From Anaerolineae bacterium (GTDB lineage: Bacteria > Chloroflexota > Anaerolineae > Aggregatilineales > Phototrophicaceae): a DNA stretch of 41,630 nt. A program made the translations under genes and the position numbers. The notes below the pieces were generated by a model, which was given only the letters and a program-made list of their open reading frames with translations, was not told where the DNA came from and did not search any database. Shown here one piece after another: positions 9,840 to 18,469 of this stretch. Numbering within the stretch: position 1 is the stretch's first letter; each line of letters starts with the position of its first letter. The DNA lies in contig JALOOI010000008.1 in the NCBI GenBank assembly GCA_025454495.1, positions 1 to 41,630 on the forward strand, written 5' to 3'.

Positions 9840-10178
9840 ATGGAAGTCCGTGCGATGACGAAATACCTGCCCATCGCGCCGCGCAAGCTCGCCCTGGTGT
9901 GCGATAAAGTGCGCGGCATGAATGCCGAACAGGCGCTGGTGGTGCTGGAGTTTATGCCCCAGAAAGGCGCGAAACTGGTCTACAAGACCGTGGCCAGCGC
10001 CATTGCCAACGCCCGCAACAATTTCGACCGCAACCCGTCGGCCTTCTTTGTCTCGCAAATCTGGGCGGGCGAAGGCCCCAAACTGAAGCGCTATAAAGCC
10101 GGGGCCCGCGGGCGCTACAAGCCGCGTGTCCGCCGCCAGTCGCATCTGTGGGTGGTGCTGGCAGAGAAAGAGGACTGA
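9840..10178 (+). CDS. rplV: 50S ribosomal protein L22
   Basis: 112 residues. The globular part carries PIAPRKLALVCDKVRGMNAEQAL, and the tunnel-lining hairpin lies around GPKLKRYKAGARGRYKPRVRRQSH (about residues 79-102). Changes in this hairpin cause macrolide resistance elsewhere; no obvious deletion is seen. Preceded by TAGGAGG, which overlaps the rpsS stop region. Confidence 0.96.
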   Translation: MEVRAMTKYLPIAPRKLALVCDKVRGMNAEQALVVLEFMPQKGAKLVYKTVASAIANARNNFDRNPSAFFVSQIWAGEGPKLKRYKAGARGRYKPRVRRQSHLWVVLAEKED

Positions 10179-10181
10179 ACG

Positions 10182-10871
10182 ATGGGACGGAAAATTCACC
10201 CGGTAGCCATGCGCCTGAAGATCACCCGTGACTGGGATGCCCGCTGGTATGCGGAAGGCGCTGATTACGTCAACCTGCTGCACGAAGACCTGAAGCTGCG
10301 CAAGTTCATCAAAAAAGAACACGGCCGCGCCGGGGTCTCGCGCATTGAGATTGAACGCCAGCCTAACCTGGTCAGCATCAACATTCACACCGTCCGCCCT
10401 GGCCTCATCATCGGGCGTAAGGGCGAAGCTGTGAAGCAACTGCGCCAGGACCTGCAGGACCTCACCGGCAAACAGGTGAAGGTGGAAGTCACCGAAATCG
10501 AAAAGCCCGACCTGGATTCGCTGCTGGTGGCGGAAAGCATCGCCGGGCAGCTTGAACGGCGCATCGGGCACAGCCGGGCCATGAAAGCCTCGCTGGATCG
10601 CGCGATTAAGATGGGCGCACAGGGCGTGCGTATCGAAATCAGCGGCCGCCTGGGCGGTTCGGACATGTCGCGCCGGGAACTGATGAGCGCCGGCCGCGTG
10701 CCGCGCAGCACCCTGCGCTCCATGCTGGATTATGGCTTTGCCGAAGCGCTGACGACGTATGGCCGCATCGGGGTGAAGGTATGGATTTACAAGGGCGAAA
10801 TGCTGGAAGACCTGTACGCCCAGCGCAACAACGACAACCGCCCGCAGCAGGATGTCTACGTTAGCCCGTAA
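10182..10871 (+). CDS. rpsC: 30S ribosomal protein S3
   Basis: 229 residues, starting MGRKIHPVAMRLKITRDWDARWYAEG. The KH domain core PGLIIGRKGEAVKQLRQDL lies around residues 74-92 and the C-terminal GVRIEISGRLGGSDMSRRE motif, near the mRNA entry channel, is intact. It starts 3 bases after the rplV stop. Confidence 0.97.
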   Translation: MGRKIHPVAMRLKITRDWDARWYAEGADYVNLLHEDLKLRKFIKKEHGRAGVSRIEIERQPNLVSINIHTVRPGLIIGRKGEAVKQLRQDLQDLTGKQVKVEVTEIEKPDLDSLLVAESIAGQLERRIGHSRAMKASLDRAIKMGAQGVRIEISGRLGGSDMSRRELMSAGRVPRSTLRSMLDYGFAEALTTYGRIGVKVWIYKGEMLEDLYAQRNNDNRPQQDVYVSP

Positions 10872-10916
10872 CCAACGCCGCGCCCGGGTGCCGGGCCGGG
10901 TCACTGGAGCAGTCTT

Positions 10917-11357
10917 ATGTTAATGCCAAAACGTGTCAAGTATCGCAAGCAGCAGCGCGGGCGCATGACCGGCAAAGCCTATCGTGGCTCAACGGTGGCC
11001 TTTGGCGAATTCGGTTTGATGGCGCTGGAACCCATCTGGATGACCAGCCGGCAGATCGAAGCGGCCCGTAAAGCCATTGTGCGTAACATCAAACGGCGTG
11101 GTAAAGTGTGGATTCGCGTCTTCCCGGACAAGCCATTCACCAAACGCGGTGCCGAAAGCCGCATGGGGAAGGGCAAGGGCGCGGTCGAATACTACGTTGC
11201 TGTGGTGCTGCCGGGGCGTATCCTGTTCGAAATGGCGGGGGTGGAAGAAGCCGTCGCCCGCGAAGCGCTGACGCTGGCCGCCGCCAAGCTGCCCATCCGC
11301 ACGCGCTTCGTTAAGCGCATCGACCCCATCTCCGGGGTGGAAGTGAGCATCCCATGA
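10917..11357 (+). CDS. rplP: 50S ribosomal protein L16
   Basis: 146 residues. [21 protein letters not shown] is the usual N-terminus, followed by [24 protein letters not shown]-like sequence and the arginine equivalent to the ycfD-hydroxylated R81 region ([14 protein letters not shown]). L16 positions A-site tRNA. A CTGGAG precedes the ATG. The last four bases overlap the rpmC start (ATGA). Confidence 0.97.
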   Translation: MLMPKRVKYRKQQRGRMTGKAYRGSTVAFGEFGLMALEPIWMTSRQIEAARKAIVRNIKRRGKVWIRVFPDKPFTKRGAESRMGKGKGAVEYYVAVVLPGRILFEMAGVEEAVAREALTLAAAKLPIRTRFVKRIDPISGVEVSIP

Positions 11358-11569
11358 AGATTAAGGAACTGCGGGCCCTGGCCGATGATAAGCTGGTGGA
11401 TTTGTACGAAGACACCCGCCAGGAAATTTACAAACTGCGCGAAAACCATGCGATTGGCGAATTGAAAGACACCAGCCAGATCCAAAAAGTGCGTCGCCTG
11501 GTGGCCCGCATTCGCCTCATCCAGCGCGAGCGCGAACTGGCGGCCGCGCCAGGCGCAAAGGGGACGTAA
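11354..11569 (+). CDS. rpmC: 50S ribosomal protein L29
   Basis: 71 residues, [28 protein letters not shown] then the typical [24 protein letters not shown]. Two-helix protein beside the exit tunnel. Starts in an ATGA overlap with rplP, showing translational coupling. Confidence 0.95.
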   Translation: MKIKELRALADDKLVDLYEDTRQEIYKLRENHAIGELKDTSQIQKVRRLVARIRLIQRERELAAAPGAKGT

Positions 11570-11570
11570 C

Positions 11571-11849
11571 ATGACAACCAATAACCGGCGGCGTTTGATT
11601 GGCCGCGTCATCAGCAATAAGATGCAAAAAACCGTCACGGTGGCCATTGAGCGGCGTACCGCCCACCCCGTATACGGTAAAGTGGTGAAATCCACCAAAA
11701 AAGTGATGGCCCACGACGAAAGTGATGCCCTGCAGGTGGGAAGCGTGGTGCGGATCGTGGAAAGCCGGCCGCTCAGCAAAAATAAGCGCTGGGTGGTGGA
11801 AGAAGTGCTCCAGGCACCGCCGCAGGTGGATGGGAGCAGCAAGCGATGA
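11571..11849 (+). CDS. rpsQ: 30S ribosomal protein S17
   Basis: 92 residues. [30 protein letters not shown] is the classical OB-fold start, and [21 protein letters not shown] the conserved C-terminal part. It starts one base after the rpmC stop, and its own stop overlaps the rplN start by 4 bases. Confidence 0.96.
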   Translation: MTTNNRRRLIGRVISNKMQKTVTVAIERRTAHPVYGKVVKSTKKVMAHDESDALQVGSVVRIVESRPLSKNKRWVVEEVLQAPPQVDGSSKR

Positions 11850-12214
11850 TCCAGACCGAATCGCGGTTACGCATTGCCGATAACAGCGGGGCCCAGGAAA
11901 TCCTGGTGATCCGGGTGATGGGCGGCAGCCGGCGGCGCTACGGCCACGTGGGCGATGTCGTCATTGGCGCGGTGAAAGCCGCCGCCAGCGGGGCCAACAT
12001 CAAAAAGGGCGATGTGGTGAAAGCCGTCATCGTGCGTGTGGCCAAAGAATATCGCCGCAGCGATGGCTCGTACATCCGCTTCGACGATAACGCGGCCGTC
12101 ATCCTGGGCGAAGATACCAACCCCAAGGGCACCCGCGTCTTTGGCCCGGTCGCCCGTGAACTGCGCGAGAAAGGCTTCACCAAAATCGTCTCGCTCGCGC
12201 CGGAAACCCTGTAG
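11846..12214 (+). CDS. rplN: 50S ribosomal protein L14
   Basis: 122 residues, the exact usual length. [39 protein letters not shown] is diagnostic, as is [22 protein letters not shown] at the C-terminus. L14 forms inter-subunit bridges and is the RsfS silencing-factor site. Confidence 0.98.
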   Translation: MIQTESRLRIADNSGAQEILVIRVMGGSRRRYGHVGDVVIGAVKAAASGANIKKGDVVKAVIVRVAKEYRRSDGSYIRFDDNAAVILGEDTNPKGTRVFGPVARELREKGFTKIVSLAPETL

Positions 12215-12225
12215 GAGAAGCAACC

Positions 12226-12552
12226 ATGCAGCGGATTAAAAAAGGCGATACGGTCGAAATCATCGCCGGCAAAGACCTGGGCGAGCGCGGCGAAGTCGTC
12301 AAAGTGCTGCCCACCGATGACCGGGTGATTGTGAACGGGGTGAACACCGTCAAACGTCACCAGAAAGCCCGCCCCGGCCCGTCCGGGCAGCAAATTCCGG
12401 CGCAGATCGTGGAGAAAGATGCCCCTCTGCACCTGTCCAACGTGATGCTGGTGTGCAGCAAATGCGATAAGCGCACCCGCGTCGGCTACCGCATCCGTGA
12501 GGATGGTTTTAAAGTGCGCGTGTGCAAGAAGTGCAATGCCGATATTGATTAG
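12226..12552 (+). CDS. rplX: 50S ribosomal protein L24, zinc-ribbon form
   Basis: 108 residues. KOW motif at the N-terminus (KKGDTVEIIAGKDLGERGEVVKVLP), which initiates 50S assembly. The C-terminal part holds two CxxC pairs (C77/C80 and C100/C103), so this L24 is the cysteine-containing version able to bind zinc, unlike E. coli L24. Preceded by TAGGAGAAG. Confidence 0.96.
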   Translation: MQRIKKGDTVEIIAGKDLGERGEVVKVLPTDDRVIVNGVNTVKRHQKARPGPSGQQIPAQIVEKDAPLHLSNVMLVCSKCDKRTRVGYRIREDGFKVRVCKKCNADID

Positions 12553-12603
12553 CCGCACGGGCCACACCGCCCTGGCTAAGAGCCGATGGAGAACACCCGA
12601 ACC

Positions 12604-13158
12604 ATGTCTGAGACGCAAACCATTCCCGTTTTAAAGCAACGCTATCGGGAAGAAGTGCTGCCTGCGCTGATGCAGGACTTCAAATATCGCAACGTCATGC
12701 AGGTACCCACCGTCACCAAAGTCGTGCTGAACATCGGCGCGGGCGAGGCGATGGACAACCCCAAAGCGCTGGATTTTGCGGTGGAAACGCTGCGCCGCAT
12801 CACCGGGCAGCAGCCGGTCATCACCCGCGCGCACAAAAGCATCGCCGGGTTCAAACTGCGTGAAGGTCGTGCGATTGGCGTGAAAGTAACCCTGCGCGGT
12901 GAGCGCATGTGGGCCCTGCTGGATCGCCTGATTAATATTGCGCTGCCCCGTATTCGTGACTTTCGCGGCATTCCCTCCAAGCTGGATGGACGCGGGAATT
13001 ACACCATCGGGCTGCGTGAACAGCTCATCTTCCCGGAAATCCCGTTTGATTCGATCGATAAGGTGCGCGGCATGGAAATTACCGTCGTCACCACCGCGAA
13101 GACTGACGATGAAGGTCGTCGGCTGCTCAAGCTGCTCGGTATGCCATTCCAGGATTAA
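12604..13158 (+). CDS. rplE: 50S ribosomal protein L5
   Basis: 184 residues from the ATG at 12604 ([18 protein letters not shown]). An in-frame ATG at 12586 would add six residues, but the GGAG at 12588-12591 lies about 12 bases before 12604 and overlaps the first ATG, so 12604 is preferred. Motifs: [45 protein letters not shown], and [16 protein letters not shown]. Binds 5S rRNA. Confidence 0.96.
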   Translation: MSETQTIPVLKQRYREEVLPALMQDFKYRNVMQVPTVTKVVLNIGAGEAMDNPKALDFAVETLRRITGQQPVITRAHKSIAGFKLREGRAIGVKVTLRGERMWALLDRLINIALPRIRDFRGIPSKLDGRGNYTIGLREQLIFPEIPFDSIDKVRGMEITVVTTAKTDDEGRRLLKLLGMPFQD

Positions 13159-13178
13159 CAGGCGAGGGACACCTATTC

Positions 13179-13361
13179 ATGGCCAAGAAATGCATGCAAT
13201 TCCGCGAAGAAAACCGCAAGTATGAAGTGCGGGTTCGCAACCGCTGCAAGCGCTGCGGTCGTCCGCGCGGCTACATTCGCCGCTTCGGGCTGTGCCGCAT
13301 CTGCTTCCGCGAACTGGCGCTCCAGGGTCTGCTGCCTGGCGTGGTTAAGTCGAGCTGGTAA
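13179..13361 (+). CDS. rpsZ: 30S ribosomal protein S14, zinc-binding (type Z)
   Basis: 60 residues. Four cysteines in two CxxC pairs (C23/C26 and C39/C42) within [21 protein letters not shown] mark the zinc-dependent form. Located between rplE and rpsH as in most Gram-positive and Chloroflexota spc clusters. Confidence 0.97.
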   Translation: MAKKCMQFREENRKYEVRVRNRCKRCGRPRGYIRRFGLCRICFRELALQGLLPGVVKSSW

Positions 13362-13376
13362 AAGGGGCACACCGTC

Positions 13377-13790
13377 ATGTCGAATACGTCCAATGACCCC
13401 ATCGGGGATATGCTGACGCGCATTCGCAATGCGCTCATGGCACGCAAACGCACCGTGGAAATTCCTTTTTCGCGGATTAAAGAAGAAATTGCCCGCATTC
13501 TGTATGAAGAGGGCTACATCGATGGCTTTAGCGTGGGGGACGAAACGCCCTTCCGCTGGATTCATGTGTCGCTGAAGTATCACGGGTCGCGCCGGGAACG
13601 CCGGCCGGTCATCACCGCCATTCAGCGCATCAGCAAGCCGGGCCGCCGGGTGTACCGCAAACGTGGCGAACTGCCCATCGTCCTCAGCGGGACGGGTATT
13701 GCCATCGTCACCACCCCGCGCGGGGTGATGACGGCGCAAAAAGCCCGCACCGAAGGCGTGGGCGGCGAAGTGCTGTGCTACGTCTGGTAG
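13377..13790 (+). CDS. rpsH: 30S ribosomal protein S8
   Basis: 137 residues, slightly longer than the usual 130-132. NDPIGDMLTRIRNALMARK at the start and the RNA-binding C-terminus VLSGTGIAIVTTPRGVMTAQKAR, GGEVLCYVW at the end. In E. coli S8 represses the spc operon. The open reading frame begins 15 bases after rpsZ. Confidence 0.97.
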   Translation: MSNTSNDPIGDMLTRIRNALMARKRTVEIPFSRIKEEIARILYEEGYIDGFSVGDETPFRWIHVSLKYHGSRRERRPVITAIQRISKPGRRVYRKRGELPIVLSGTGIAIVTTPRGVMTAQKARTEGVGGEVLCYVW

Positions 13791-13803
13791 AGGAGGACGG
13801 CGA

Positions 13804-14352
13804 ATGTCTCGTATTGGGAAGAAAATCATTGCCATCCCGGCAAAGGTCGAAGTCAACATTAACCGGAATGAAGTGCAGGTGAAGGGGCCCAGAGGCGAAC
13901 TGACCTCCACCTTCAACCCGGACATGACCATCAGCGTCGAAGACGGGCAGGTGAAAGTGGCCCGCCCCACCGACCTCAGCCACCACCGGGCGCTGCACGG
14001 CCTCACCCGGGCGCTGCTGGCCAACATGATTCATGGTGTGTCCACCGGCTTCCGCCGCACCCTTCAGATCGAAGGCGTGGGCTACCGTGCCGAAGTAAAA
14101 GGCGGCGACCTGGTGATGAAACTGGGTTACTCGCATGATGTGATCGTGAACCCGCCGGCGGGCATCAAGTTTGAGGTGCCGCAGGAATCCCGCGGGACGG
14201 TCATCCACATTGATGGTATTGATAAACAACTGGTCGGGCAGATTGCGGCAAACGTGCGCGGCTGGCGACCCCCGGAACCCTACCTGGGCAAGGGGATTCG
14301 TTACAGCAATGAAGTGATCCGCCGCAAAGCCGGTAAAGCCGGGAAGAAGTAA
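13804..14352 (+). CDS. rplF: 50S ribosomal protein L6
   Basis: 182 residues, MSRIGKKIIAIPAKVEV, with the two L6 repeats and the conserved EGVGYRAEVKGGDLVMKLGYSH segment. The C-terminal GQIAANVRGWRPPEPYLGKGIRY shows the usual 'RKPEPYKGKGIRY' site. L6 contacts the sarcin-ricin loop. Preceded by AGAGGAGG. Confidence 0.98.
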   Translation: MSRIGKKIIAIPAKVEVNINRNEVQVKGPRGELTSTFNPDMTISVEDGQVKVARPTDLSHHRALHGLTRALLANMIHGVSTGFRRTLQIEGVGYRAEVKGGDLVMKLGYSHDVIVNPPAGIKFEVPQESRGTVIHIDGIDKQLVGQIAANVRGWRPPEPYLGKGIRYSNEVIRRKAGKAGKK

Positions 14353-14364
14353 GGGGTCGGCAGC

Positions 14365-14739
14365 ATGGCGGATAAAAAAGGGACTCTCAAAAATCAGGCA
14401 CGGCTGCGGCGGCAGCGCCGCACCCGTGCGCGTATTCACGGTACTGCTCAGCGCCCGCGCCTGAGCGTGTTCCGCAGCCTGACCAATATCTTTGCCCAGG
14501 TGATCGACGATGAAAAAGGCTTCACGCTGGCCTCGGCATCGACCATCGACAAAGATTTAGCAGCCCAGGTGCAGGGAAAATCCAAAACCGAAGCGGCGAA
14601 GCTGGTGGGGCAACTGGTGGCCGAACGGGCCCTGAAAGCCGGGGTGGAAGCCGTGGTCTTTGACCGGGGCGGCTATCAGTATCATGGTCGGGTGGCGGCG
14701 CTGGCAGAAGGCGCACGCGAAGGCGGCTTGAAATTTTAG
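14365..14739 (+). CDS. rplR: 50S ribosomal protein L18
   Basis: 124 residues. [32 protein letters not shown], then [45 protein letters not shown], the classical C-terminus. Binds 5S rRNA together with L5. Confidence 0.97.
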   Translation: MADKKGTLKNQARLRRQRRTRARIHGTAQRPRLSVFRSLTNIFAQVIDDEKGFTLASASTIDKDLAAQVQGKSKTEAAKLVGQLVAERALKAGVEAVVFDRGGYQYHGRVAALAEGAREGGLKF

Positions 14740-14769
14740 GGCGCAGGGCGCGCACAACGGGAGTGAAGC

Positions 14770-15324
14770 ATGGCAGAGAGAGAAAAGCGTAATCGTCGGG
14801 AACGGCGGCGCGAAGAAGAACGCGAAGAACTGGAAGAACGTGTCGTCGATATTCGCCGCGTGGCCAAAGTGATTAAGGGCGGGCGGCGCTTCGCCTTCCG
14901 TACCGTTGTGGTGGTGGGCGATGGCAAAGGGCGCATCGGCATCGGGGTCGGCAAAGCCCGCGCCGTGCCGGATAGCATCCGCAAAGCCAACGAAAAAGCC
15001 CGCGCCACCCTGCGTAAAGTGTCCCTGGTGGAGAATACCATCCCCTACCAGATCACCGGCGAACATGGCGGCTCGGTCGTCATGCTCAAGCCGGCGGCCC
15101 CCGGTACCGGCATCATCGCCGGCGGCGGCGTGCGGGCGGTGCTGGAAGTGGTGGGCGTGAAGAACATCCTCACCAAAAGCCAGGGCAGCCCCAACCTGCT
15201 GAACGTGGCCATGGCTACCATCCATGCCCTGAAGCAGCTCAACAGCCCGGAAAAACTGGCTTCCATGCGTGGTAAATCGCTCAATGAAGTGCGCCCGGTC
15301 TGGATGCGCCGTAAAGGAGAGTAA
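14770..15324 (+). CDS. rpsE: 30S ribosomal protein S5
   Basis: 184 residues. A charged arginine/glutamate-rich N-terminal tail (residues 1-25) precedes the double-stranded RNA-binding domain RRVAKVIKGGRRFAFRTVVVVGDGKGRIGIGVGKA and the C-terminal GGVRAVLEVVGVKNILTKSQGS. No change at the residues linked to spectinomycin resistance is evident. An extra stretch of acidic residues (REEEREELEERV) makes the tail longer than in E. coli. Confidence 0.97.
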   Translation: MAEREKRNRRERRREEEREELEERVVDIRRVAKVIKGGRRFAFRTVVVVGDGKGRIGIGVGKARAVPDSIRKANEKARATLRKVSLVENTIPYQITGEHGGSVVMLKPAAPGTGIIAGGGVRAVLEVVGVKNILTKSQGSPNLLNVAMATIHALKQLNSPEKLASMRGKSLNEVRPVWMRRKGE

Positions 15325-15326
15325 CC

Positions 15327-15542
15327 ATGCTGGATGTGCAGCACATCGAGGACGGCAAGAAAATTAAGATCACCCTGGTGAAAAGCCCCATCAACTACGG
15401 GGACAGCCAGAATGCCACCGTGAAGGCGCTGAAACTGCGCCGGATGCACGCCAGCCGGGAGCTGATCCTCAGCCCCAATCTGCGCGGCATGATCCATTCG
15501 GTGCGCCACCTGGTGCGGGTGGAACTGGCAGAGGGAGCCTGA
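15327..15542 (+). CDS. rpmD: 50S ribosomal protein L30
   Basis: 71 residues. KKIKITLVKSPINYGDSQNATVKALKLRRM is the usual core, with a longer C-terminus (HSVRHLVRVELAEGA) than E. coli. It starts 2 bases after rpsE behind AAAGGAG and ends one base before rplO. Confidence 0.94.
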   Translation: MLDVQHIEDGKKIKITLVKSPINYGDSQNATVKALKLRRMHASRELILSPNLRGMIHSVRHLVRVELAEGA

Positions 15543-15543
15543 G

Positions 15544-16071
15544 ATGCGTTTAAGCGATTTGAAACCGGACAAAGGCGCGCGCCGCCTGAAGATTCGCGTG
15601 GGGCGCGGCATTTCGGCCGGGCGCGGCAAGTATGCCGGGCGCGGTATCAAAGGGCAGGGGGCCCGTTCTGGCGGCAAAAAACGCCAGTATTTTGAGGGCG
15701 GTCAGCTTCCGCTGGTGCGGCGGCTGCCCTTCAAGCGCGGCTTCACCAACATCTTCCGCATTGAATACCAGGAAGTGAACCTGGACCTGCTGAATGAGCG
15801 CTTTGCCGCCGGGGCCGAAGTGACCCCGGCCGCGCTGGTGACGGCCGGCCTCATTCGCAGTGCCACGGAACCCATCGCCATCCTGGGCCGCGGCGACCTG
15901 GACAAGCCGCTGACGCTGCACGCGCACCGCATCACTAAAAGCGCGGCAGAAAAAGTGGAAAAAGCCGGCGGCAGCGTCGTCAAACATGAGCTGCTGGTCA
16001 CGGGCGCACATGCCACCGTGAAGAAATTGCGTAAGGTGGACCTGGAAGCGCTGCGTAACAAAAAGCAGTAA
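15544..16071 (+). CDS. rplO: 50S ribosomal protein L15
   Basis: 175 residues. Glycine/arginine-rich N-terminus RVGRGISAGRGKYAGRGIKGQGARSGG and the QLPLVRRLPFKRGF motif are diagnostic; the globular C-terminal domain is somewhat longer than the 144-residue E. coli protein. Start codon lies one base after the rpmD stop. A strong terminator follows 5 bases downstream. Confidence 0.96.
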   Translation: MRLSDLKPDKGARRLKIRVGRGISAGRGKYAGRGIKGQGARSGGKKRQYFEGGQLPLVRRLPFKRGFTNIFRIEYQEVNLDLLNERFAAGAEVTPAALVTAGLIRSATEPIAILGRGDLDKPLTLHAHRITKSAAEKVEKAGGSVVKHELLVTGAHATVKKLRKVDLEALRNKKQ

Positions 16072-16076
16072 ACCGC

Positions 16077-16113
16077 ACGGGCAGCCCGGCCACACCATCG
16101 GGCTGCCCGTTTT
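16077..16113 (+). terminator. Rho-independent terminator after rplO
   Basis: ACGGGCAGCCCG (16077-16088) and CGGGCTGCCCGT (16099-16110) form a perfect 12-bp stem with a 10-base loop, followed by TTT. It divides the ribosomal cluster from secY, which is often co-transcribed with it in other bacteria. Confidence 0.85.
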
Positions 16114-16192
16114 GATGCTGCCGCCGGCCCGGGACACCCGGCCTTGCCCCCGTCTGTCCCCTCTGCCGGGCCCGTGCCACCCGGATTCACCG

Positions 16193-16221
16193 CTGACGGC
16201 TGAGCGGGGATTGCTTACAAT
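16193..16221 (+). promoter_or_regulatory. Promoter of secY
   Basis: CTGACG (16193-16198, 4 of 6), a 17-base spacer and TACAAT (16216-16221, 5 of 6). It lies 35 bases before the secY ATG and after the rplO terminator, so secY has its own transcript. Confidence 0.6.
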
Positions 16222-16256
16222 AGGGCCAATCAATCCAGAAGGATACAGGGACGACT

Positions 16257-17591
16257 ATGCTTGTTCAGGGTTTACGCAATGCCTTTCGGCTACCAGACCT
16301 GCGGAATAAACTGTTACTGACTTTCTTCATTCTGCTGATTTACCAGTTCGGTACCCATGTGCCGGTGCTGGGGGTGGATAAAGCCGCGCTGGATGCGGTG
16401 CTGCAAAACCAGTCCACGCAGGGCATTATCAACGTCCTGAACCTGCTGTCCGGCGGGGCGGTACGCAACTTCAGCGTGCTGGCCAACGGGGTGTATCCTT
16501 ACATCACCGCCTCCATCATCTTCCAGCTTCTGGTGCCCATCGTGCCGGCGCTGGAACGCATTCAGCGTGAACCGGGCGGGCAGGAACGCATTCAGCGCTA
16601 CACCTACTTCCTGGCCATCCCCATGGCGGTGCTGCAATCCATCTCGCAGATCAGCATCTTTTCGGCGGCCGGCGGTGCGCCCATCATCCCCGGCTTCGGC
16701 ACGGATTTGCTGCTGACGATCTCCGTCATCATCACCATGACCGCCGGGACGATGTTCGCGGTGTGGCTGGGCGAACTGATTACCGAACAGGGCATCGGCA
16801 ATGGCACCTCGCTGATTATCTTCTCCGGCATTGTGGCCACCGCGCCCACCAACCTGCTCAACCTGCTGGCGGGCAACCCGGATCGGGCGGTGTACAATAT
16901 TGTGCTGTTCATCGCCATTACGCTGGTGAGCGTGGTCGCCATCATCTACATTCAGGAAGGCGTGCGGCGCATCCCGGTGCAGTATGGTAAGCGCGTGCGC
17001 GGCCAAAAGCAGATGCAAATGGGCCGCGGCCAGCACATCCCCCTGCGCGTGAACCCGGTCGGCATGATCCCGCTGATCTTCTCGCAGTCCATCATCACTT
17101 TCCCGGCCATCCTGGTGGGGCTGTTCCAGCCGCCGGTGGGGTCGTTCCTGTGGAGCGTGCAGAACACCTTCGGCAATCATCAGGGCGGGGTGTACTGGCT
17201 CACCTTCTTCCTGATGACGGTGGGCTTCACCTTCTTCTATGCCGATGTCATGGTGGGCAATTACCGCCTGGCCGAGACGTTGCAGCGCAATGGCGGTTTC
17301 ATCCCCGGCATTCGCCCCGGCAAGAAGACCGAAGATTACATCCTGAAGGTGACGCGGCGCATTACGCTGGTGGGGGCGCTGTTCCTGGGCCTCATCGCCA
17401 TCACCCCCGGCATTGTCGATTTCGTCAATACGCTGCTGTTCCCGCTGGAAGCCACCGTCAGCCAGGCGAATAACCCCGCTTTCGTGCTGTCTGGCTCCGG
17501 CCTCATCATCATCGTGGGCGTGGTGATTGACACCATGCGCCAGCTTGAATCGCAACTGGTGATGCGTAATTACGAAGGCTTCATGAACTAA
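16257..17591 (+). CDS. secY: Protein translocase subunit SecY
   Basis: 444 residues with about ten hydrophobic segments. It is the central channel of the Sec translocon in the inner membrane. Recognisable parts: LRNKLLLTFFILLIYQFGTHVPVLGVD at the first helix, the plug region after GGAVRNFSVLANGVYPYITASIIFQLL, GELITEQGIGNGTSLIIFSGIV, the ribosome/SecA-binding loop EGVRRIPVQYGKRVRG, and the C-terminal RNYEGFMN. AGGGA precedes the ATG. Flanked by terminators on both sides. Confidence 0.97.
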   Translation: MLVQGLRNAFRLPDLRNKLLLTFFILLIYQFGTHVPVLGVDKAALDAVLQNQSTQGIINVLNLLSGGAVRNFSVLANGVYPYITASIIFQLLVPIVPALERIQREPGGQERIQRYTYFLAIPMAVLQSISQISIFSAAGGAPIIPGFGTDLLLTISVIITMTAGTMFAVWLGELITEQGIGNGTSLIIFSGIVATAPTNLLNLLAGNPDRAVYNIVLFIAITLVSVVAIIYIQEGVRRIPVQYGKRVRGQKQMQMGRGQHIPLRVNPVGMIPLIFSQSIITFPAILVGLFQPPVGSFLWSVQNTFGNHQGGVYWLTFFLMTVGFTFFYADVMVGNYRLAETLQRNGGFIPGIRPGKKTEDYILKVTRRITLVGALFLGLIAITPGIVDFVNTLLFPLEATVSQANNPAFVLSGSGLIIIVGVVIDTMRQLESQLVMRNYEGFMN

Positions 17592-17632
17592 AGCCGGCGG
17601 CGCACGTTACCCGCAGCACAGCGTTACGGGGG

Positions 17633-17655
17633 CAGGGGCATACCTGCCCCTGTTT
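17633..17655 (+). terminator. Rho-independent terminator after secY
   Basis: CAGGGGCA (17633-17640) and TGCCCCTG (17645-17652) form an 8-bp stem with a TACC loop, followed by TTT. It separates secY from adk-map. Confidence 0.7.
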
Positions 17656-17757
17656 CATACCCGGCGCGGGGGATTTTTGTGAAAAATATCACGGGCGCGG
17701 GCCGCATTTTTGAGGTACGCTTAAAGGATACATTGACCCGCCAAAAAGGATTTTACG

Positions 17758-18462
17758 ATGGGCCTATATATCATTTTGATGGGCGTGCAGGGCGCAGGCA
17801 AAGGCGAACAGGCGAAATTCATCCAGCAGGCGTATGGCATTCCGCAGGTGTCCACCGGCGACCTGTTCCGCGCCCTGAAGACCCGCGAAGATGACTTTGC
17901 CCGCCGGGTGCAGGCCACCATGGCCGCCGGCCAGTTGATCGACGATGCCACCACCAACCAGATCGTGGTGGAGCGCCTGGCACAGCCGGATGCCGCCGGC
18001 GGCGTGATCTTTGATGGCTACCCGCGCAACGAGGTACAGGCGCAATTTCTGGCGGATTATCTGCGCCAGCAGGGCCAAACCATCAACGCGGTCATCCTGC
18101 TGGAGCTGGATGTGTTCGTCGCCTTCAAACGCGCCTTCGGCCGGGTGACGGCCGCGGATGGCAGCAGTTATAATTATTATTATAAGACCGACGGCGTGCA
18201 GTTTCGCTTTGAAGACCACCCGGATAAGCTGTACCCGCCGCGCCTGGTGGCCACCCTGCCGGATGGCACCACGCTCCTCCGCCGGCCGGACGATGCCAGC
18301 GCCGCGGCCATCATCAAACGCATTGATACCTATTTAAGCGAAACCATGCCGCTGCTGCCATTTTTTGAAAAACACGGTATGCTCTACCGGGTGGATGCCA
18401 GCCGTTCGCTGGCCGAAGTCAGTGCGGATATTGGCACGCTCCTGGAGCGTGTGCGTCATTGA
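17758..18462 (+). CDS. adk: Adenylate kinase with an altered P-loop
   Basis: 234 residues. Interconverts ATP + AMP and 2 ADP. The fold markers are present: GVQGAGKGEQ (residues 9-18), STGDLFR (32-38), FDGYPR, an arginine in the segment FGRV before the LID, RRPDD, and TYLSETMPLLPFFEKHG at the C-terminus. The usual P-loop is GxPGAGKGTQ; here the proline is Q11 and the threonine is E17, a charged residue where the ATP phosphates bind. The LID is short, has no zinc cysteines and includes NYYYKTDG. Its place between secY and map is the normal adk position. It may be active but altered, or an adk-like kinase of changed specificity. Confidence 0.85.
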   Translation: MGLYIILMGVQGAGKGEQAKFIQQAYGIPQVSTGDLFRALKTREDDFARRVQATMAAGQLIDDATTNQIVVERLAQPDAAGGVIFDGYPRNEVQAQFLADYLRQQGQTINAVILLELDVFVAFKRAFGRVTAADGSSYNYYYKTDGVQFRFEDHPDKLYPPRLVATLPDGTTLLRRPDDASAAAIIKRIDTYLSETMPLLPFFEKHGMLYRVDASRSLAEVSADIGTLLERVRH

Positions 18463-18469
18463 GGAAAGT

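Noticed and set aside
17679-17894. Small open frame before adk
   Set aside because: Overlaps adk in another frame and has no ribosome binding site or family resemblance.
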